The notes: generated from the letters alone by a model not told the origin. Shown: positions 29,703 through 40,080, counted from the stretch's first letter. The stretch: 64,000 nt of DNA from Ostreococcus mediterraneus (GCA_012295225.1 WMKK01000010.1:62001-126000); one strand, 5' to 3'. Translations and numbers: made by a program.

Positions 29703-32424
29703 TCATGCAACCACGCGGCGACGACGCAAGTTGGCCAATTCTTCGTGTAACATGGAAAGTTCGTGTGTGTACGCGTCCCGATGCGCGATAAACATCTTCA
29801 ATTCGCTCTGTAATCCTTTGATTTGTCGACTCTTCTCCCGAATGGCGACATGCGTGTCGCGTAACTCTTCAAACGCGCGTGGACCAGGCTGACGCGCGAG
29901 CACCACCCGAAGATCTTCCAAAACTTTCGTCTTTTCATCTACCAACATTTCCTTCTCCGTCACCTCCTCCGTCTTGGCAATGAGGCGTCGCTGCAAGACT
30001 TGTACTTTTTGAATCAACTCGTACATGGTCGGGTCGCTACCCTTAAGCTGTCGCCAACGATGGACATTCATTGGATTCTCTAATTCTTCGCTCAACGCTT
30101 TGACTTTTGTACGCTCGTAGAGTAAATCACGCCCAATGTTTTGCACCTCGCTCTTAAGCTTGTCGATGCTCGCCGCGGCGTCTCGTAAATTTGTCAACTC
30201 TCGGGCGTGAGCCGCGAGCTTAAGCTTCAAAGTTTTGACCTCTTTCACGCGGTCGCGATACTCAGCTTGACCTTGATTGAGTATTTTCTGCTGAATTTTA
30301 ATCTTTTCATAGAGTAACGCGCATTCTTGATTTCGTCGAACGAGTTGACCGCTGAGTACGTCGCGGTCGCGCTTGATGACGTCGATTTCTTTCCTTTGAT
30401 TCTCGCGATGTTCGTCGAGTGTCGCTACGGCTGCTCGCATAGTTTTCGACTCTTCGTTTGAATTCTTTAATGCATCTTGTGTTTCGCGCAATGTGCTCGA
30501 TAACTTGTCGTGTTGCCGGCGCAGGCTGTCGTGCTCTTTATCCAACTTTCGATGTTCAAAACGCTCACCCGCAATCACAGCTTCCTTTGATCGCATCTCC
30601 TCGCGGTAAGTCTCTAAAGCCGCAGACGCTGCCTTCAAATCGCGTTTGATGTCAGCTATTTGTGTTTGCGCTTCAATCAACGACTTGGACTGAAAATTTC
30701 TCTCTGTGCGAACGACGTCGTACGCGTGCTCGGCGTGCTTGATCTGCGCCTCGGCGTCGCGCAGTTGATGTTGCAAATCAACTATGGTAGCCTCGCGTTC
30801 GCGTACGTCTTCTTCGAGTTTTTCTTGCTTGCGTGCGCATTCCATGGTCTCGGATACCAACCCTGCGCGCTCTTGATCAAGGTGCTTCATCTTAATTTCC
30901 TGCTTTGATTGCTCCATCTTGTAACTTTTAATTTCATTCTCCAGCGTCTGTCGCTGCGCTTCATGAATACGTAGTAAATCCTGCTGGCGGCTCGTGGCAT
31001 TTTGAGCTTGCATCGTAGTCTTTAGCAATACATCTCTTTCGCGCATTAAATCATCTTTACGCCGAGTTTCATTGTCTAAATCACGTTTTTGCTGATCCAG
31101 CTGTTGCTCGAGCAACTGCACTTCGCGTTTAAGCGCATTCTTCGCCTCTTCTGTGTTCAACTTTGATTGCTCTGCTGCACGCAACTTAATGGTCAATTCC
31201 ACGGATAATTTAGCTTGCTTTTCTCGCTCGCGCTCAGTGGTTTGAATATCAAGCTTTAACGCCTTGATCTCATGCACTTTGGCTTCATTGGCATCTTCGG
31301 CGCTCTTGTTGACGCGCCTCGCCTCGTCGAGTTCGCGATGGAGCTTATCCGATTTACTCGCCAGCACATTCAGTTCCTTTTGTGCCGCTTCTGTGCGACG
31401 CTGCTGAAATTTTGTGTCGTTTTCTAACTTGCCAATGATTTCATCCGTTTTTGCAATCTTGATGCGATAATTCTTAATCTCTTCCTCTCGAGCGTCTGAA
31501 CGCTCCTTCGCCTCTCGCAATTCACGCTCGAAGCGTTCTTTGGCACGGTTTTGGCGTTCCGCCTCAGCCGCGTCCGCGTGCGCGGCGTCGCGAAGATTTT
31601 GCAACTCTACGTCTAGATCAAGTTTTGTTGACTCTGCCTGACGCGTTCGCTCGTTTAATTTCACGATATCTTCACGAAGTTTGATGGTCTGCTCGAGTAA
31701 TTCGTCGCGTTCTGCGGTGAGCGCCTCCTTCGTGCTTAACAACGATTCCATTTCCCGTGTACTCGCTTTGCGCGCGCTAGCGCGCAGCATGAAATCACCA
31801 GATAATACAGAATTCGATTTCCAAACCTCTTCACCTTCGAAATCGTCGTCATCGTCATCATCCTCTCCATTCGTCAGTCGCTCGATATCATTCTTCAATT
31901 CAGCAATCACTCGCTTGGACTCTAATTCGCTTTCATTCGAAGCATCCACCATCGTCCACGCGCGTTCTAGCTCAACTTTTAACGCATCAATAGTACTTTG
32001 ATCTTCTTGTGAGAGATTCAGAGCGAGTGCCATTTTCGCCGCCTGTGCGCGACATTCATCTGAAAGCGCCGCGCATTTCGCCGTGAGCACCTTTTCCTTC
32101 TCGCTCGCCTCTCGAAACGTTGTCTTTAACTTTTCGTACTCTGCTTTTGCTTGCACAGACGCGTCATCGTCATCTGGTAGTTTATCAAACACCTGTATCC
32201 GGTATCGAACGCTCAGCGTTACCGTCAGTGCGTACAACACGCGATGGATGAAAGGGGTGTTCCTAATATAGTTCAATTTTGACTCGCGCGGGACATTGCG
32301 TTTGATACGCACAAGTCGTCGGCGATGATATCGAAGCACGCACCTGCATGAAGCGCGCTTCATTGAATGTTCGCTGTTCTATTCCACCATCGTCGTTCTC
32401 GCTGGCGACATCGAGTGTGCTCAT
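29703..32424 (-). CDS. CFAP58: CFAP58/CCDC147-like flagella-associated coiled-coil protein, two exons
   Basis: Exon 1 is 32424-32344 (27 residues, MSTLDVASENDDGG...ARFMQ) and exon 2 is 32192-29703, joined by GTGCGT, ACTGAC and ATACAG; total 856 residues. Nearly all is coiled coil. The carboxy part has the very conserved block LENPMNVHRWRQLKGSDP followed by LIQKVQVLQRRLIAKTEE and ARQPGP, which identify CFAP58 with confidence. In flagellates the protein is axonemal and needed for flagellar assembly. If the organism is non-flagellate Ostreococcus, its retention is unusual. The strictly kept motif argues that it is under selection. Confidence 0.9.
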
Positions 32425-32582
32425 ATGCGCTTAGATGTGAGGTCGTGCCGCGAAAGAAACGTTTCAAGTCCATGACAACGTGACATTTGGAGGTAGGGGT
32501 CGGACGCACTGGCATACCCATGACCACCAAGTACACACACGCTCTAACTTCAAATCCAATACTGTTTTCCTATCGCTATCAA

Positions 32583-34664
32583 TCATCTCCCAATGCCTAC
32601 TGAATGATTGGATGTTCTTGGAAGCTCGATGTTCGCATACAACGCGTCGTTCGAACGCACTTTAGCGCTCAGGGCGTCGTTGCCATCGAGCTGGGGATTG
32701 GACGTGAAAGCGACGCGTAGAGGAGTTTCGAGCGCATTCAAGAGTGCGGTAGCACCGTCTTCGCCGACGTCCACATCCGACAAATCCAACACACGCAAGC
32801 CTTTTAATGCGCCTAAGACGTCTGCGATGGCTTCGACGCCCTCCGTTCCTATGTGATTCCCGCGTAAATCTAACTCGCGTAACGCTTCATTGTCAGCCTC
32901 TTCAAACGCATCCGTCAAATCATACGCCCCGTTCCAGCTCATGACATTCATTGACAGATCCAAAGTAATCAGAGACGTTTGATGCTTTAAATACGATGCA
33001 AACTGCTCCATCGAATCGTCTCCGATGCCATTCGAGCCAATCCTGAGAGTCTTGAGGCTATTGAGCGAACGTAAAGCGCTTGCGTTGGACGACAACCAAA
33101 ACAATCCTTGATCACCAACATTGCATCCTCTCAAATCTAAAACTTCTAGCGTTTGCGCGACGATGATTAAACTATCACTTAGTTCAGCCGCACCTGATGA
33201 TTCAAGTTGATCGTTACCACTCAGGTCCAACACGCGCAAATGTGAAAAGCGTGCGAGCTTTGACGTCAACACACTCAAACCAAGCGCTGAAACATCAACG
33301 CTCGATAATCGCAACTCGCTCAACGAGTTCAAATCCAACGCACACAACTCCTTAATTCCGTCGTCGCCTATCGGACAAAACTCCATATCGAAGGATTCAA
33401 GAAGAGCAGAAGTCGGCAAACCTCGAAACCATTCTTCATGCAAAATTTGAGCGCCAACGGCGTCGAACCGCTCGCATCGACTGAACACCAGACGACGTAA
33501 CTTTCCGACCCACGCGTTGCCATTACGTACCATGCATCGAAGCATGTCTTTATCGATGTCTTCACCGCGAATTTCTAGCGAACGCACCGCGTGTGCGGCG
33601 GCGGCTAGGTACTCCCCTATGGCGCGCCACCCATCGACGTCTAACCAACACTCTGTAAATTTCATGGACGAGACTTTCACACCATGCGCGGTCAAGTTCT
33701 CGAGCAACGCACCCATGGTTGATGAATGAATTTTATACGGCCCTTTTCCATTGACTTCTATGGAATCAATCTCACTCCCATGCTCCGCGAACGCGACTGC
33801 TACGTCTTGCGCAAAATTTGCCGTCAAAGCATCTATGGCCGCTAGCTTGAAGGTTTTACTCTTTTCATCAAACCATTCACGACCAGACGTCGATGGCACG
33901 GCGTATATTGACCCGTGTATACGTTTACCGTCGTCGTCAACCGCGCGAGTAATTTTCAGCAAACACGGTCGCTCTTCGACGGCGTCCGCGCAGGCGTCCA
34001 AAAAGTTAACCGCCGGAACCGACTCGGCGACAAATTTCAACTGTTCAATCGCATCATACAACGCTCGATCGACATGCAACCAGCGACTGACATAGGCTAA
34101 AATAAATTGACCATTTTCCGCGAGCAAGGCTTCCATCGTTTCTAATACACCGCCGGCGCTTGATGCAGAGTACACGACGTCGCTCGCCACGACGCATGGC
34201 CAAACCGTCGCTATCGCGCCGCTTTCCACGTACTCCTTCCCAAACATCAATACGTCTGCATTCACCACGCAATTATCAAACGGTGCGAGCTCGGCATTGG
34301 CGCGAATGGACAAGCGTAAGTCTCCCACGACGTCTGCGTTGCCGTCTGTGAGCGTCACGGTTTCGGCGCCCAACCTCGCGCACAGCAAACCTGGTGTCCC
34401 GAGACCCGCGCCGAGTTCCATGATCGCTCGCGCGCTGCTGATTAATGTTCTGCCATCGTCAGAGCACAGCCACGCACACAGGGCGGGTAGCGCGCGCCAG
34501 GCGACGCGTCCAGTCTCGTCGTTGTGCGCTGAGCTGGTGGTCTCAGGCCACTCTGAACGACGAGTGGCGAGCACGGTAATCGGCGCTTCGGCCCCGCGCA
34601 CGCGAAAGGTAAACGTCTCCGACACTGTGCTTTCGTCGTGTCCTTCTTCGTGTATGGACGACAT
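32583..34664 (-). CDS. Methyltransferase (METTL21-like) fused to leucine-rich repeats
   Basis: A 693-residue protein with two unrelated halves. Residues about 50-260 form a class I methyltransferase of the Methyltransf_16 group: SAM-binding IMELGAGLGTPGLLCARLGA, TLTDGN, and ASDVVYS. These enzymes methylate lysines on chaperones, VCP or translation factors. From about 290 to the end there are ten or so ribonuclease-inhibitor-type leucine-rich repeats (LEVLDLRGCNVGDQG, LRELDLRGNHIGTEG, LRVLDLSDVDVGEDG). The LRR could select the substrate. Start at ATG 34664; the frame's earlier codon is GTG. No intron or gap separates the halves, so the fusion is real in this assembly. Confidence 0.8.
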   Translation of the reverse strand: MSSIHEEGHDESTVSETFTFRVRGAEAPITVLATRRSEWPETTSSAHNDETGRVAWRALPALCAWLCSDDGRTLISSARAIMELGAGLGTPGLLCARLGAETVTLTDGNADVVGDLRLSIRANAELAPFDNCVVNADVLMFGKEYVESGAIATVWPCVVASDVVYSASSAGGVLETMEALLAENGQFILAYVSRWLHVDRALYDAIEQLKFVAESVPAVNFLDACADAVEERPCLLKITRAVDDDGKRIHGSIYAVPSTSGREWFDEKSKTFKLAAIDALTANFAQDVAVAFAEHGSEIDSIEVNGKGPYKIHSSTMGALLENLTAHGVKVSSMKFTECWLDVDGWRAIGEYLAAAAHAVRSLEIRGEDIDKDMLRCMVRNGNAWVGKLRRLVFSRCERFDAVGAQILHEEWFRGLPTSALLESFDMEFCPIGDDGIKELCALDLNSLSELRLSSVDVSALGLSVLTSKLARFSHLRVLDLSGNDQLESSGAAELSDSLIIVAQTLEVLDLRGCNVGDQGLFWLSSNASALRSLNSLKTLRIGSNGIGDDSMEQFASYLKHQTSLITLDLSMNVMSWNGAYDLTDAFEEADNEALRELDLRGNHIGTEGVEAIADVLGALKGLRVLDLSDVDVGEDGATALLNALETPLRVAFTSNPQLDGNDALSAKVRSNDALYANIELPRTSNHSVGIGR

Positions 34665-34808
34665 TGCGTTGGATTTTAGGTGCACATGTTTATTGAGTTG
34701 TCGGCGAATGAGGTTGCGCCCGTGTAACTGTTATTCCTCAAAATGATATTGATACAAAAGTACAAAATATACGCACGAGTCTTGTACGCATGAGTGGGCG
34801 AGTCGCAG

Positions 34809-35909
34809 TTATTCAAAGCAGAATGGCAACGTGATCGTAGACTCGCCGTTTGTCTGTGGAAATTTTGTTTCGAGCAGCGCCGAGGCGATGTCCAACATGA
34901 TTGCGTCGCGAATATCAGTCTCACTAGGCAGTTCAGGCATAGGCACGGGCGTGAGCGTGTCGCACGTCCATCGCAACGTTTTGACGTCCCCACTCGGGGC
35001 CACTGTGAGCGCGGCGCACACCATACCGCTCGCGCGCGGCAACTCTGTGAGACGGGCGTAAAGCGCTTCGAGACTCTCACCCAACGCCTCTGAAGCCATT
35101 TCTTCCGTGAGTGCACCGCTAAACGACGGCAATGGGTCAGTGAACCATCCATGAAGTACTATTCTACCTTGCAACAAGTCTTTCTCCCCGAAAACTTCCG
35201 TCACACCGTGAGGTAACCTCGGATCGAACACCGTCAGTCGGTTAAATTTTGGCTCAATAGTTTCTAAAATTTGCCCTCGTTCAACCACCTCCGTGGCGTC
35301 GAAATTCTTCCAATAATTCAACCGCTCTGGACGCATGATTTGCGTCTCTCCACCGCTAAACTTCCGGTTGTCCCAATCCGTGAGCGATAGCACGAACGCC
35401 CATGGCCCGTGCGGAACGTCCGCGTGAAGCTCCTGACGCATCGAGTGCACGTACGCCGACAACCACACCGGCGTAATCCCCGAACACCCGAGCTCTTCCC
35501 GTGCGTACTTCAACAGCGCCTCTTCCAACTCCATATACGCCTCGCGCCCGAAATAATCCTCCGCGGGCGTGCGCAAGAGCGTGTATTGATTCTCCACGTG
35601 CCAATAGTCCCAACAGAACCGCTCCGCCTTGACGCGGCGCACATCCCCGTGCGTCGCCACCAGCGCGTCGCGTAAACCATCGGCGCGCGCATAAAACCCA
35701 TCAATCGTTCGCCAATGATCCGGTCGTTCGGCGATTTCGATATCGTGCTCGCTCGAGTCCACGGCGTCGACATCTTCCGCCCCAGCGCTCTGCGGCGGCG
35801 GTGCGCGCGAGCGACATCCACCCTTTGCGCGCGCGATTCGGGGCGCGGCGCACCGCACATGCGCGCGCATGCGCACTGTTGTCGTCATCGCCGGCGGCGA
35901 CGATGACAT
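34809..35909 (-). CDS. 2-oxoglutarate/Fe(II)-dependent oxygenase
   Basis: A 366-residue protein with the double-stranded beta-helix iron site: HADVPHGPW supplies His and Asp, the LPHGVTEV segment supplies the second His, and GRIVLHGWF supplies the arginine that binds 2-oxoglutarate. The amino end is basic with few acids, so organelle import is possible. The spacing resembles prolyl-hydroxylase-like oxygenases, but the substrate cannot be named. ATGs at 35909 and 35888 are both usable. It is tandem with the methyltransferase-LRR gene and divergent with NC2-alpha. Confidence 0.75.
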   Translation of the reverse strand: MSSSPPAMTTTVRMRAHVRCAAPRIARAKGGCRSRAPPPQSAGAEDVDAVDSSEHDIEIAERPDHWRTIDGFYARADGLRDALVATHGDVRRVKAERFCWDYWHVENQYTLLRTPAEDYFGREAYMELEEALLKYAREELGCSGITPVWLSAYVHSMRQELHADVPHGPWAFVLSLTDWDNRKFSGGETQIMRPERLNYWKNFDATEVVERGQILETIEPKFNRLTVFDPRLPHGVTEVFGEKDLLQGRIVLHGWFTDPLPSFSGALTEEMASEALGESLEALYARLTELPRASGMVCAALTVAPSGDVKTLRWTCDTLTPVPMPELPSETDIRDAIMLDIASALLETKFPQTNGESTITLPFCFE

Positions 35910-35950
35910 CTAGCGTCACCGTGCGTCGACGACTGTCGACGAGTGCGCTC

Positions 35951-35952
<2 letters not shown>

Positions 35953-35981
<29 letters not shown>
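35953..35981. repeat. (CAAT)n microsatellite
   Basis: Seven units of the tetranucleotide CAAT between the 2OG oxygenase and NC2-alpha start codons. Lies in the short divergent promoter region, about 80 bp before the NC2-alpha ATG. Confidence 0.9.
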
Positions 35982-35982
<1 letters not shown>

Positions 35983-36059
35983 GCAATCATCGCTGCGACA
36001 TTGATTGCCACGCTTGAGCGTACCGCGCGCGCGTCAATCGCCACTTGCGATCGGCGATA

Positions 36060-36815
36060 ATGCCGCCTAAAAAGCTCCCCATCGCATCGCGCATCAAGCG
36101 CATGATGCAACAGGACGAGGACGTCGGGAAAGTCGCCGCGACCGCGCCCGTGGTGCTGTCCAAAGCCTTGGAGCTGTTTGTGAAGCAATTGGTGACGACT
36201 ACGATGGACGTGGCCCTCATGCACGGCGCCAAGATAATACAAAAGACGCATTTAAAGGGTGCGATCGTTATGGTTCCCGAGGCGTTTGATTTCTTGAGCG
36301 ATGTCGTGGAGGATGTAGAAGATTTACCTCCACCGCCGGATCTCGCGACGCTTGAATTGGAATTGGAAACCAAATCGGATGGGAAGAAAGGCAAGCGAAA
36401 GGGACGTAAAAGGGATGACGACGGGGCGTTGGGTGATCTTGGTGGTAGTGGAAATCTCGGCGATCTCGGGGATTTGGGTGGCGGCGCATCCCTCGAGGCA
36501 AAGGCACCTGCAAAACGCGCGAGCGGCGGGACGAAAAAGGCGCGGGCGAAAAAGGTGGTGAAAAAGGAAGAATCCGAGGATGAAGAAGAGTTCGATGTGA
36601 ATGAGGAGGACACGGATGATGAGGATTTCGAAGAGACGTATACCGCGCCAAAAACGACACGCACTGGGAGGAGGGTGAAGCAGCGAAAATCATACGCCGA
36701 CGATGACGACGTCAACGACGAGGATGAGGATTTCAACGGCGGAAGCCTCGCGTCGCTCGACCCGGTCGCCGGTCACGTGGGTGACGACGAGGACGATTAC
36801 GATGATGATGAATAA
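36060..36815 (+). CDS. NC2-alpha / DRAP1-like histone-fold corepressor
   Basis: A 251-residue protein. The first 85 residues are a histone fold of the NF-YC/DRAP1 kind: LPIASRIKRMMQQDEDVGKV, then SKALELFVKQLV and the IQKTHLKGAI turn. With NC2-beta (Dr1) it would bind TBP on promoters and block TFIIB and TFIIA. The rest is Gly/Lys/Asp/Glu-rich, with a basic cluster (KKARAKKVVKKEE) fit for nuclear import and an acidic tail. An NF-YC or CHRAC-type subunit is the main alternative; the LPIASRIKRMMQQDEDVGK opening is best for NC2-alpha. Confidence 0.82.
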   Translation: MPPKKLPIASRIKRMMQQDEDVGKVAATAPVVLSKALELFVKQLVTTTMDVALMHGAKIIQKTHLKGAIVMVPEAFDFLSDVVEDVEDLPPPPDLATLELELETKSDGKKGKRKGRKRDDDGALGDLGGSGNLGDLGDLGGGASLEAKAPAKRASGGTKKARAKKVVKKEESEDEEEFDVNEEDTDDEDFEETYTAPKTTRTGRRVKQRKSYADDDDVNDEDEDFNGGSLASLDPVAGHVGDDEDDYDDDE

Positions 36816-37116
36816 TAAATTAGCGCGTACACAGGAAAGAAAAAGTATGCGAAAATTGTAACTTACAACAAATTAAAACAAACATTTCTTACGTAAGAAA
36901 TGTCTCGTCGGTAGAATTTTTTGTGTTTTGAACGCGCGCGAAGAGTTCGTGCAGCTGAATAGAACCTTCGCGTGTTCATGCGTGCGCTAGTATTTCATGT
37001 GCATGTAACGCAAACCCACGTGCGCGTGCGCGCGGGCTTGATGTGTGTGTTACGCGTAGCAGTACAGTTTTTTTGGGGGGATATATCCGAATGGATAACG
37101 TCGTCAGACGTCGTCG
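36816..37116. other. Convergent 3' region of NC2-alpha and the LAMMER kinase
   Basis: About 300 bp between two stop codons. AT-rich near NC2-alpha, with two palindromes (one listed separately; the other is TTGTAA and its mirror around one base near 36857-36869). Probably carries both polyadenylation regions. No gene seen. Confidence 0.5.
36882..36903. terminator. Perfect 22-bp palindrome in a convergent 3' region
   Basis: ACATTTCTTAC followed directly by its reverse complement, about 70 bp after the NC2-alpha stop and 215 bp from the kinase stop. It could help end or cleave transcripts from either side, though that is inference from position only. Confidence 0.4.
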
Positions 37117-39159
37117 TCAGACGTGCGGGACGGTGGCGCTCGCCTTGGGCACCCGATCGTTGGATTTGCGCACCCCAGAAACATTCCAACAGATTTTCTC
37201 TAAATCAAGAGCAAAAAATGGATGATTGACGGCATCACGAGATGTAATGCGTCGGCGGGGATCGAATTCAAGCAGACGACGCACCAAATCGGCGAATAAA
37301 CGCCTCGGCTCGCCAGTCAAATACTGATCAATCAGACTTCTGACGATGCCAGTCTTACCGAGCGCGGCGTATGATTCATCATCCGTGGTCTCGTTGGGCC
37401 AATTCAACAACCCATCAGCGTTGAAATAATCAACGCGCATCTTTTTCGAGCGTCGTCGAGCGACGTCGAGCGGCACGCGAGCCTCGAGCGCGTGCTGCAT
37501 CATCGCCAAATGTTCAACATCTTCGTGCGTTTGGAACAGCGCTTCACCAGTCAAGAGCTCAACCATGATGCATCCAATGCTCCACATGTCACACGGGTAT
37601 GACCACCCTAGGCCAAGAATGATCTCGGGCGCGCGGTAATGCCTCGTGCTCACCACGGCGCTGTGATGCCGATCCTCAAACGTCGTGCTTCCATAGTCAA
37701 TCAAACGAATCGCGTGATTCGTCGGCACGCGATACGTGTCATCCCCGGTGTAGGAATTCGTCATCAACAACACATTCTCGGGTTTCAAGTCCGTGTGCAC
37801 CAATCGCAACGAATGCAGGTACTCCACTGACACTAATAGTTGCTTGCAAAACGCCTGCACGAGCGACGGGTGAAACGGCTTGTACCGATTGGCGCGTAAA
37901 AAGTCATACAACGACGGCCCGCACTTGTCAAACACCATGCACACGTGCCCGCGATACTCAAACGCGCGACGAAGGGTGATGCAATTGAAACTCTCGCCCC
38001 CTCTCAACGGGTCACCCCCGGACAGAGTCTTCAATACTTCGATTTCAATCATCGCCGCGTCGCGGTACTTTTGCACGTTGCGGATAACCTTGACGGCGCA
38101 CCGAGCTCGGGCGACAGAGTCCCAGCATTCGAGCACGCGCCCAAACGTGCCTTCACCGAGCACGCTGAGAATTGTGTATTCATCAGCTAGAATGTCACCT
38201 AAGCAATATACCATGTGTCCATCGGGCTCGTCGCGACGAAGCTCGGCGTCAGACGACGGGGCGTCGTCTCGCGCGCCCAACGTCGTCGTCTTGGTCGTCG
38301 GATTGGCGCTCGGAGGCATCTTCACCGTCACCGTCACCGTGGCTTCATCCGAACTCGTCGTAGTAGTAGTAGTAGTAGTAGTAGTCGCTGTATTATGTGC
38401 GTCCTCAATCACTGGCGTCGCCGGAGTCGTCATCCGCGGCGTCGCGCCCGGCGCCGCCGCTCGCCCGGCGCCGCCGCGCGACGCTCGCGTCTCATCCTCA
38501 AACAACACCCGAACCTCATTCTCTTCCGCCGCCGCCCGCTTCGCTCTCGCCTTCGCAGCATCACACGTCGCCTTGGCCGCCGCAGCATCCGCCGCTCGCT
38601 TATTAAACTCATGAATCCCTTGAAACGCGCCCCGCGACGAGCTCCGCGTCAACCCCGCGCCCACCCGCTGGCGCCCGCGTCGCTCGCGCTCCAATCGATC
38701 TTTTGCCGTCATCGCCGTCGTATAAAACGTCGTTTGGGAGCTCTCAAACGTCATTGATGTCATCACACTCGACGTCGTCGCGCACGACGTCGCACACGTC
38801 GCGTCGACGAACCCCGACTCGCCGTCCCGACGCCGTCGCTTCCCCAACCCCTCCGCCGCGGAACGACGCCGACGACGATGATGATCCCCGCTCGTGCACG
38901 CCACGCTCGACGGTCTCCCCCGCGCGCTCCCGCCCGGCGACGACGCACCGTATCTCCCACGTCCACATCCATCCCTCGCCCGCCCACCAGCGTCACCCCC
39001 GCCGTCGCCGTCGTCGTCCTCGTCCTCGGCGTTCGCGCGACCCTCGACGTCGCGCCCGCGCGCACCGCGATCGCGCGCCGCGCGCGACCGCGTCATCGCC
39101 GTCGCGCCGATGCCACGCTCGCGTCCGTCGTCGTCGCCGTCGTCGTCGTCGTCCGCCAT
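37117..39159 (-). CDS. LAMMER/CLK-type dual-specificity kinase (AFC-like)
   Basis: A 680-residue protein that would phosphorylate SR splicing factors. The first 340 residues are disordered, Arg/Asp/Gly-rich, with a polythreonine run coded by a trinucleotide repeat (about 38355-38385). The kinase domain has LGEGTFGRV, VKVIRN, HTDLKPENVLL (Thr where most kinases have Arg, as is normal for this family), RLIDYGST in place of DFGS, RHYRAPE, and the signature helix EHLAMMQHALE, a variant of the EHLAMMERILG motif that names the family. It ends with FFALD as usual. The nearest relatives are plant AFC kinases. Confidence 0.9.
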   Translation of the reverse strand: MADDDDDGDDDGRERGIGATAMTRSRAARDRGARGRDVEGRANAEDEDDDGDGGGDAGGRARDGCGRGRYGASSPGGSARGRPSSVACTSGDHHRRRRRSAAEGLGKRRRRDGESGFVDATCATSCATTSSVMTSMTFESSQTTFYTTAMTAKDRLERERRGRQRVGAGLTRSSSRGAFQGIHEFNKRAADAAAAKATCDAAKARAKRAAAEENEVRVLFEDETRASRGGAGRAAAPGATPRMTTPATPVIEDAHNTATTTTTTTTTTSSDEATVTVTVKMPPSANPTTKTTTLGARDDAPSSDAELRRDEPDGHMVYCLGDILADEYTILSVLGEGTFGRVLECWDSVARARCAVKVIRNVQKYRDAAMIEIEVLKTLSGGDPLRGGESFNCITLRRAFEYRGHVCMVFDKCGPSLYDFLRANRYKPFHPSLVQAFCKQLLVSVEYLHSLRLVHTDLKPENVLLMTNSYTGDDTYRVPTNHAIRLIDYGSTTFEDRHHSAVVSTRHYRAPEIILGLGWSYPCDMWSIGCIMVELLTGEALFQTHEDVEHLAMMQHALEARVPLDVARRRSKKMRVDYFNADGLLNWPNETTDDESYAALGKTGIVRSLIDQYLTGEPRRLFADLVRRLLEFDPRRRITSRDAVNHPFFALDLEKICWNVSGVRKSNDRVPKASATVPHV

Positions 39160-39591
39160 CGTCCACGCGCGCGCGAGTCTGTGCCGACGCGCGGGTGGAT
39201 TAATCCAATCCCACGCGCGACCCTATCTTCGACGTCGTGGACGCGAAAATCACGCGCGCGCGGCGTCCGCGGTGCCCAGTGCCGAGGTCGTTCGTGGATC
39301 GCCGCACGCGCAGCGCGCACCCGACTCGCGCAACGCCCGTCAGGCGTCGTGTCGCGCGAGCGGGGCCGACGCGCGTCGTCACGGCGCGTCGCGCGCGCGC
39401 GCGACGCCACGTCGACGTGCGTGCCGTGCGGTATTGTACCCTCATACATTATTTTCGAAAGCACTAGTACTGTACCCTCGTATATTATTTATAGAAATTG
39501 TTCATAGAACACGCGCTTTTGAGTGATCTCCTGATGATTCACCCAATGGAAAGGTCCTAATATAGCCGTATCGGAGTCCTCCTTTTGATAC
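39160..39591. other. Intergenic region upstream of the LAMMER kinase
   Basis: About 430 bp. The first half is CG-rich and holds the kinase promoter. From 39430 it turns AT-rich and contains an imperfect 20-base direct repeat (39435-39454 and 39471-39490, beginning TGTACCCTC). Overlapping plus-strand frames here are arginine-rich and not called as genes. Confidence 0.45.
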
Positions 39592-40080
39592 TAAGGGTGA
39601 CTAAGAGTATAGCGTGCTTTCATAACTTTTAGAGCCGAGTTATGAAAAAAATGGGACTACTAAGAGTACGATTTTTTCATAAAAGTTATGAAAATGACGT
39701 GAAAATCCTCCTAACTCGGGCCCGAGTTATGACGATTTTTAAGGTTTCTTCATAACTCGGGACCGGTCAATCCTTGCGTTAATTTCGATGGGGTCGAGTT
39801 ATGGCCAAGTCATGAAAATCATCTCTTATTCGTCACGTGACGTATAATTCGGACACACGGACGTACACGGCATCGAGTACGATCGGGGATCACAGTGCAT
39901 GACTCGTCGACGCGCCCGAGTTACGAAGGAGTGATGAACATGCGCTGTTACCAGTCATTTTCGCCTCACTCGGGTCTTAAAGTTACGACGCGCTCTGCAC
40001 TGAGAGACATCTTCATAACTCGGGCATAAAGTACGAGTTATGCCCGAGTTATGAAGTTCTACTCTTATTAGTCACCCTTA
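39592..40080. mobile_element. Non-autonomous inverted-repeat DNA transposon (MITE-like)
   Basis: Ends are TAAGGGTGACTAAGAGTA on the left and, reversed, TAAGGGTGACTAATAAGAGTA-type on the right (a 3-base difference). The flanks on both sides read ATAC, which could be a 4-bp target duplication; a TA duplication inside it is the other reading. Inside, the 12-mer CATAACTCGGGC or parts of it recur at least eight times in both orientations, and the right end folds into a hairpin with 17-bp arms (40011-40027 and 40040-40056). There is no transposase frame. It is more AT-rich than the neighbours. Confidence 0.72.

Noticed and set aside
39093-39526. Several overlapping frames upstream of the LAMMER kinase
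   Set aside because: All are arginine/alanine-rich on both strands, typical of CG-rich sequence read in the wrong frame.
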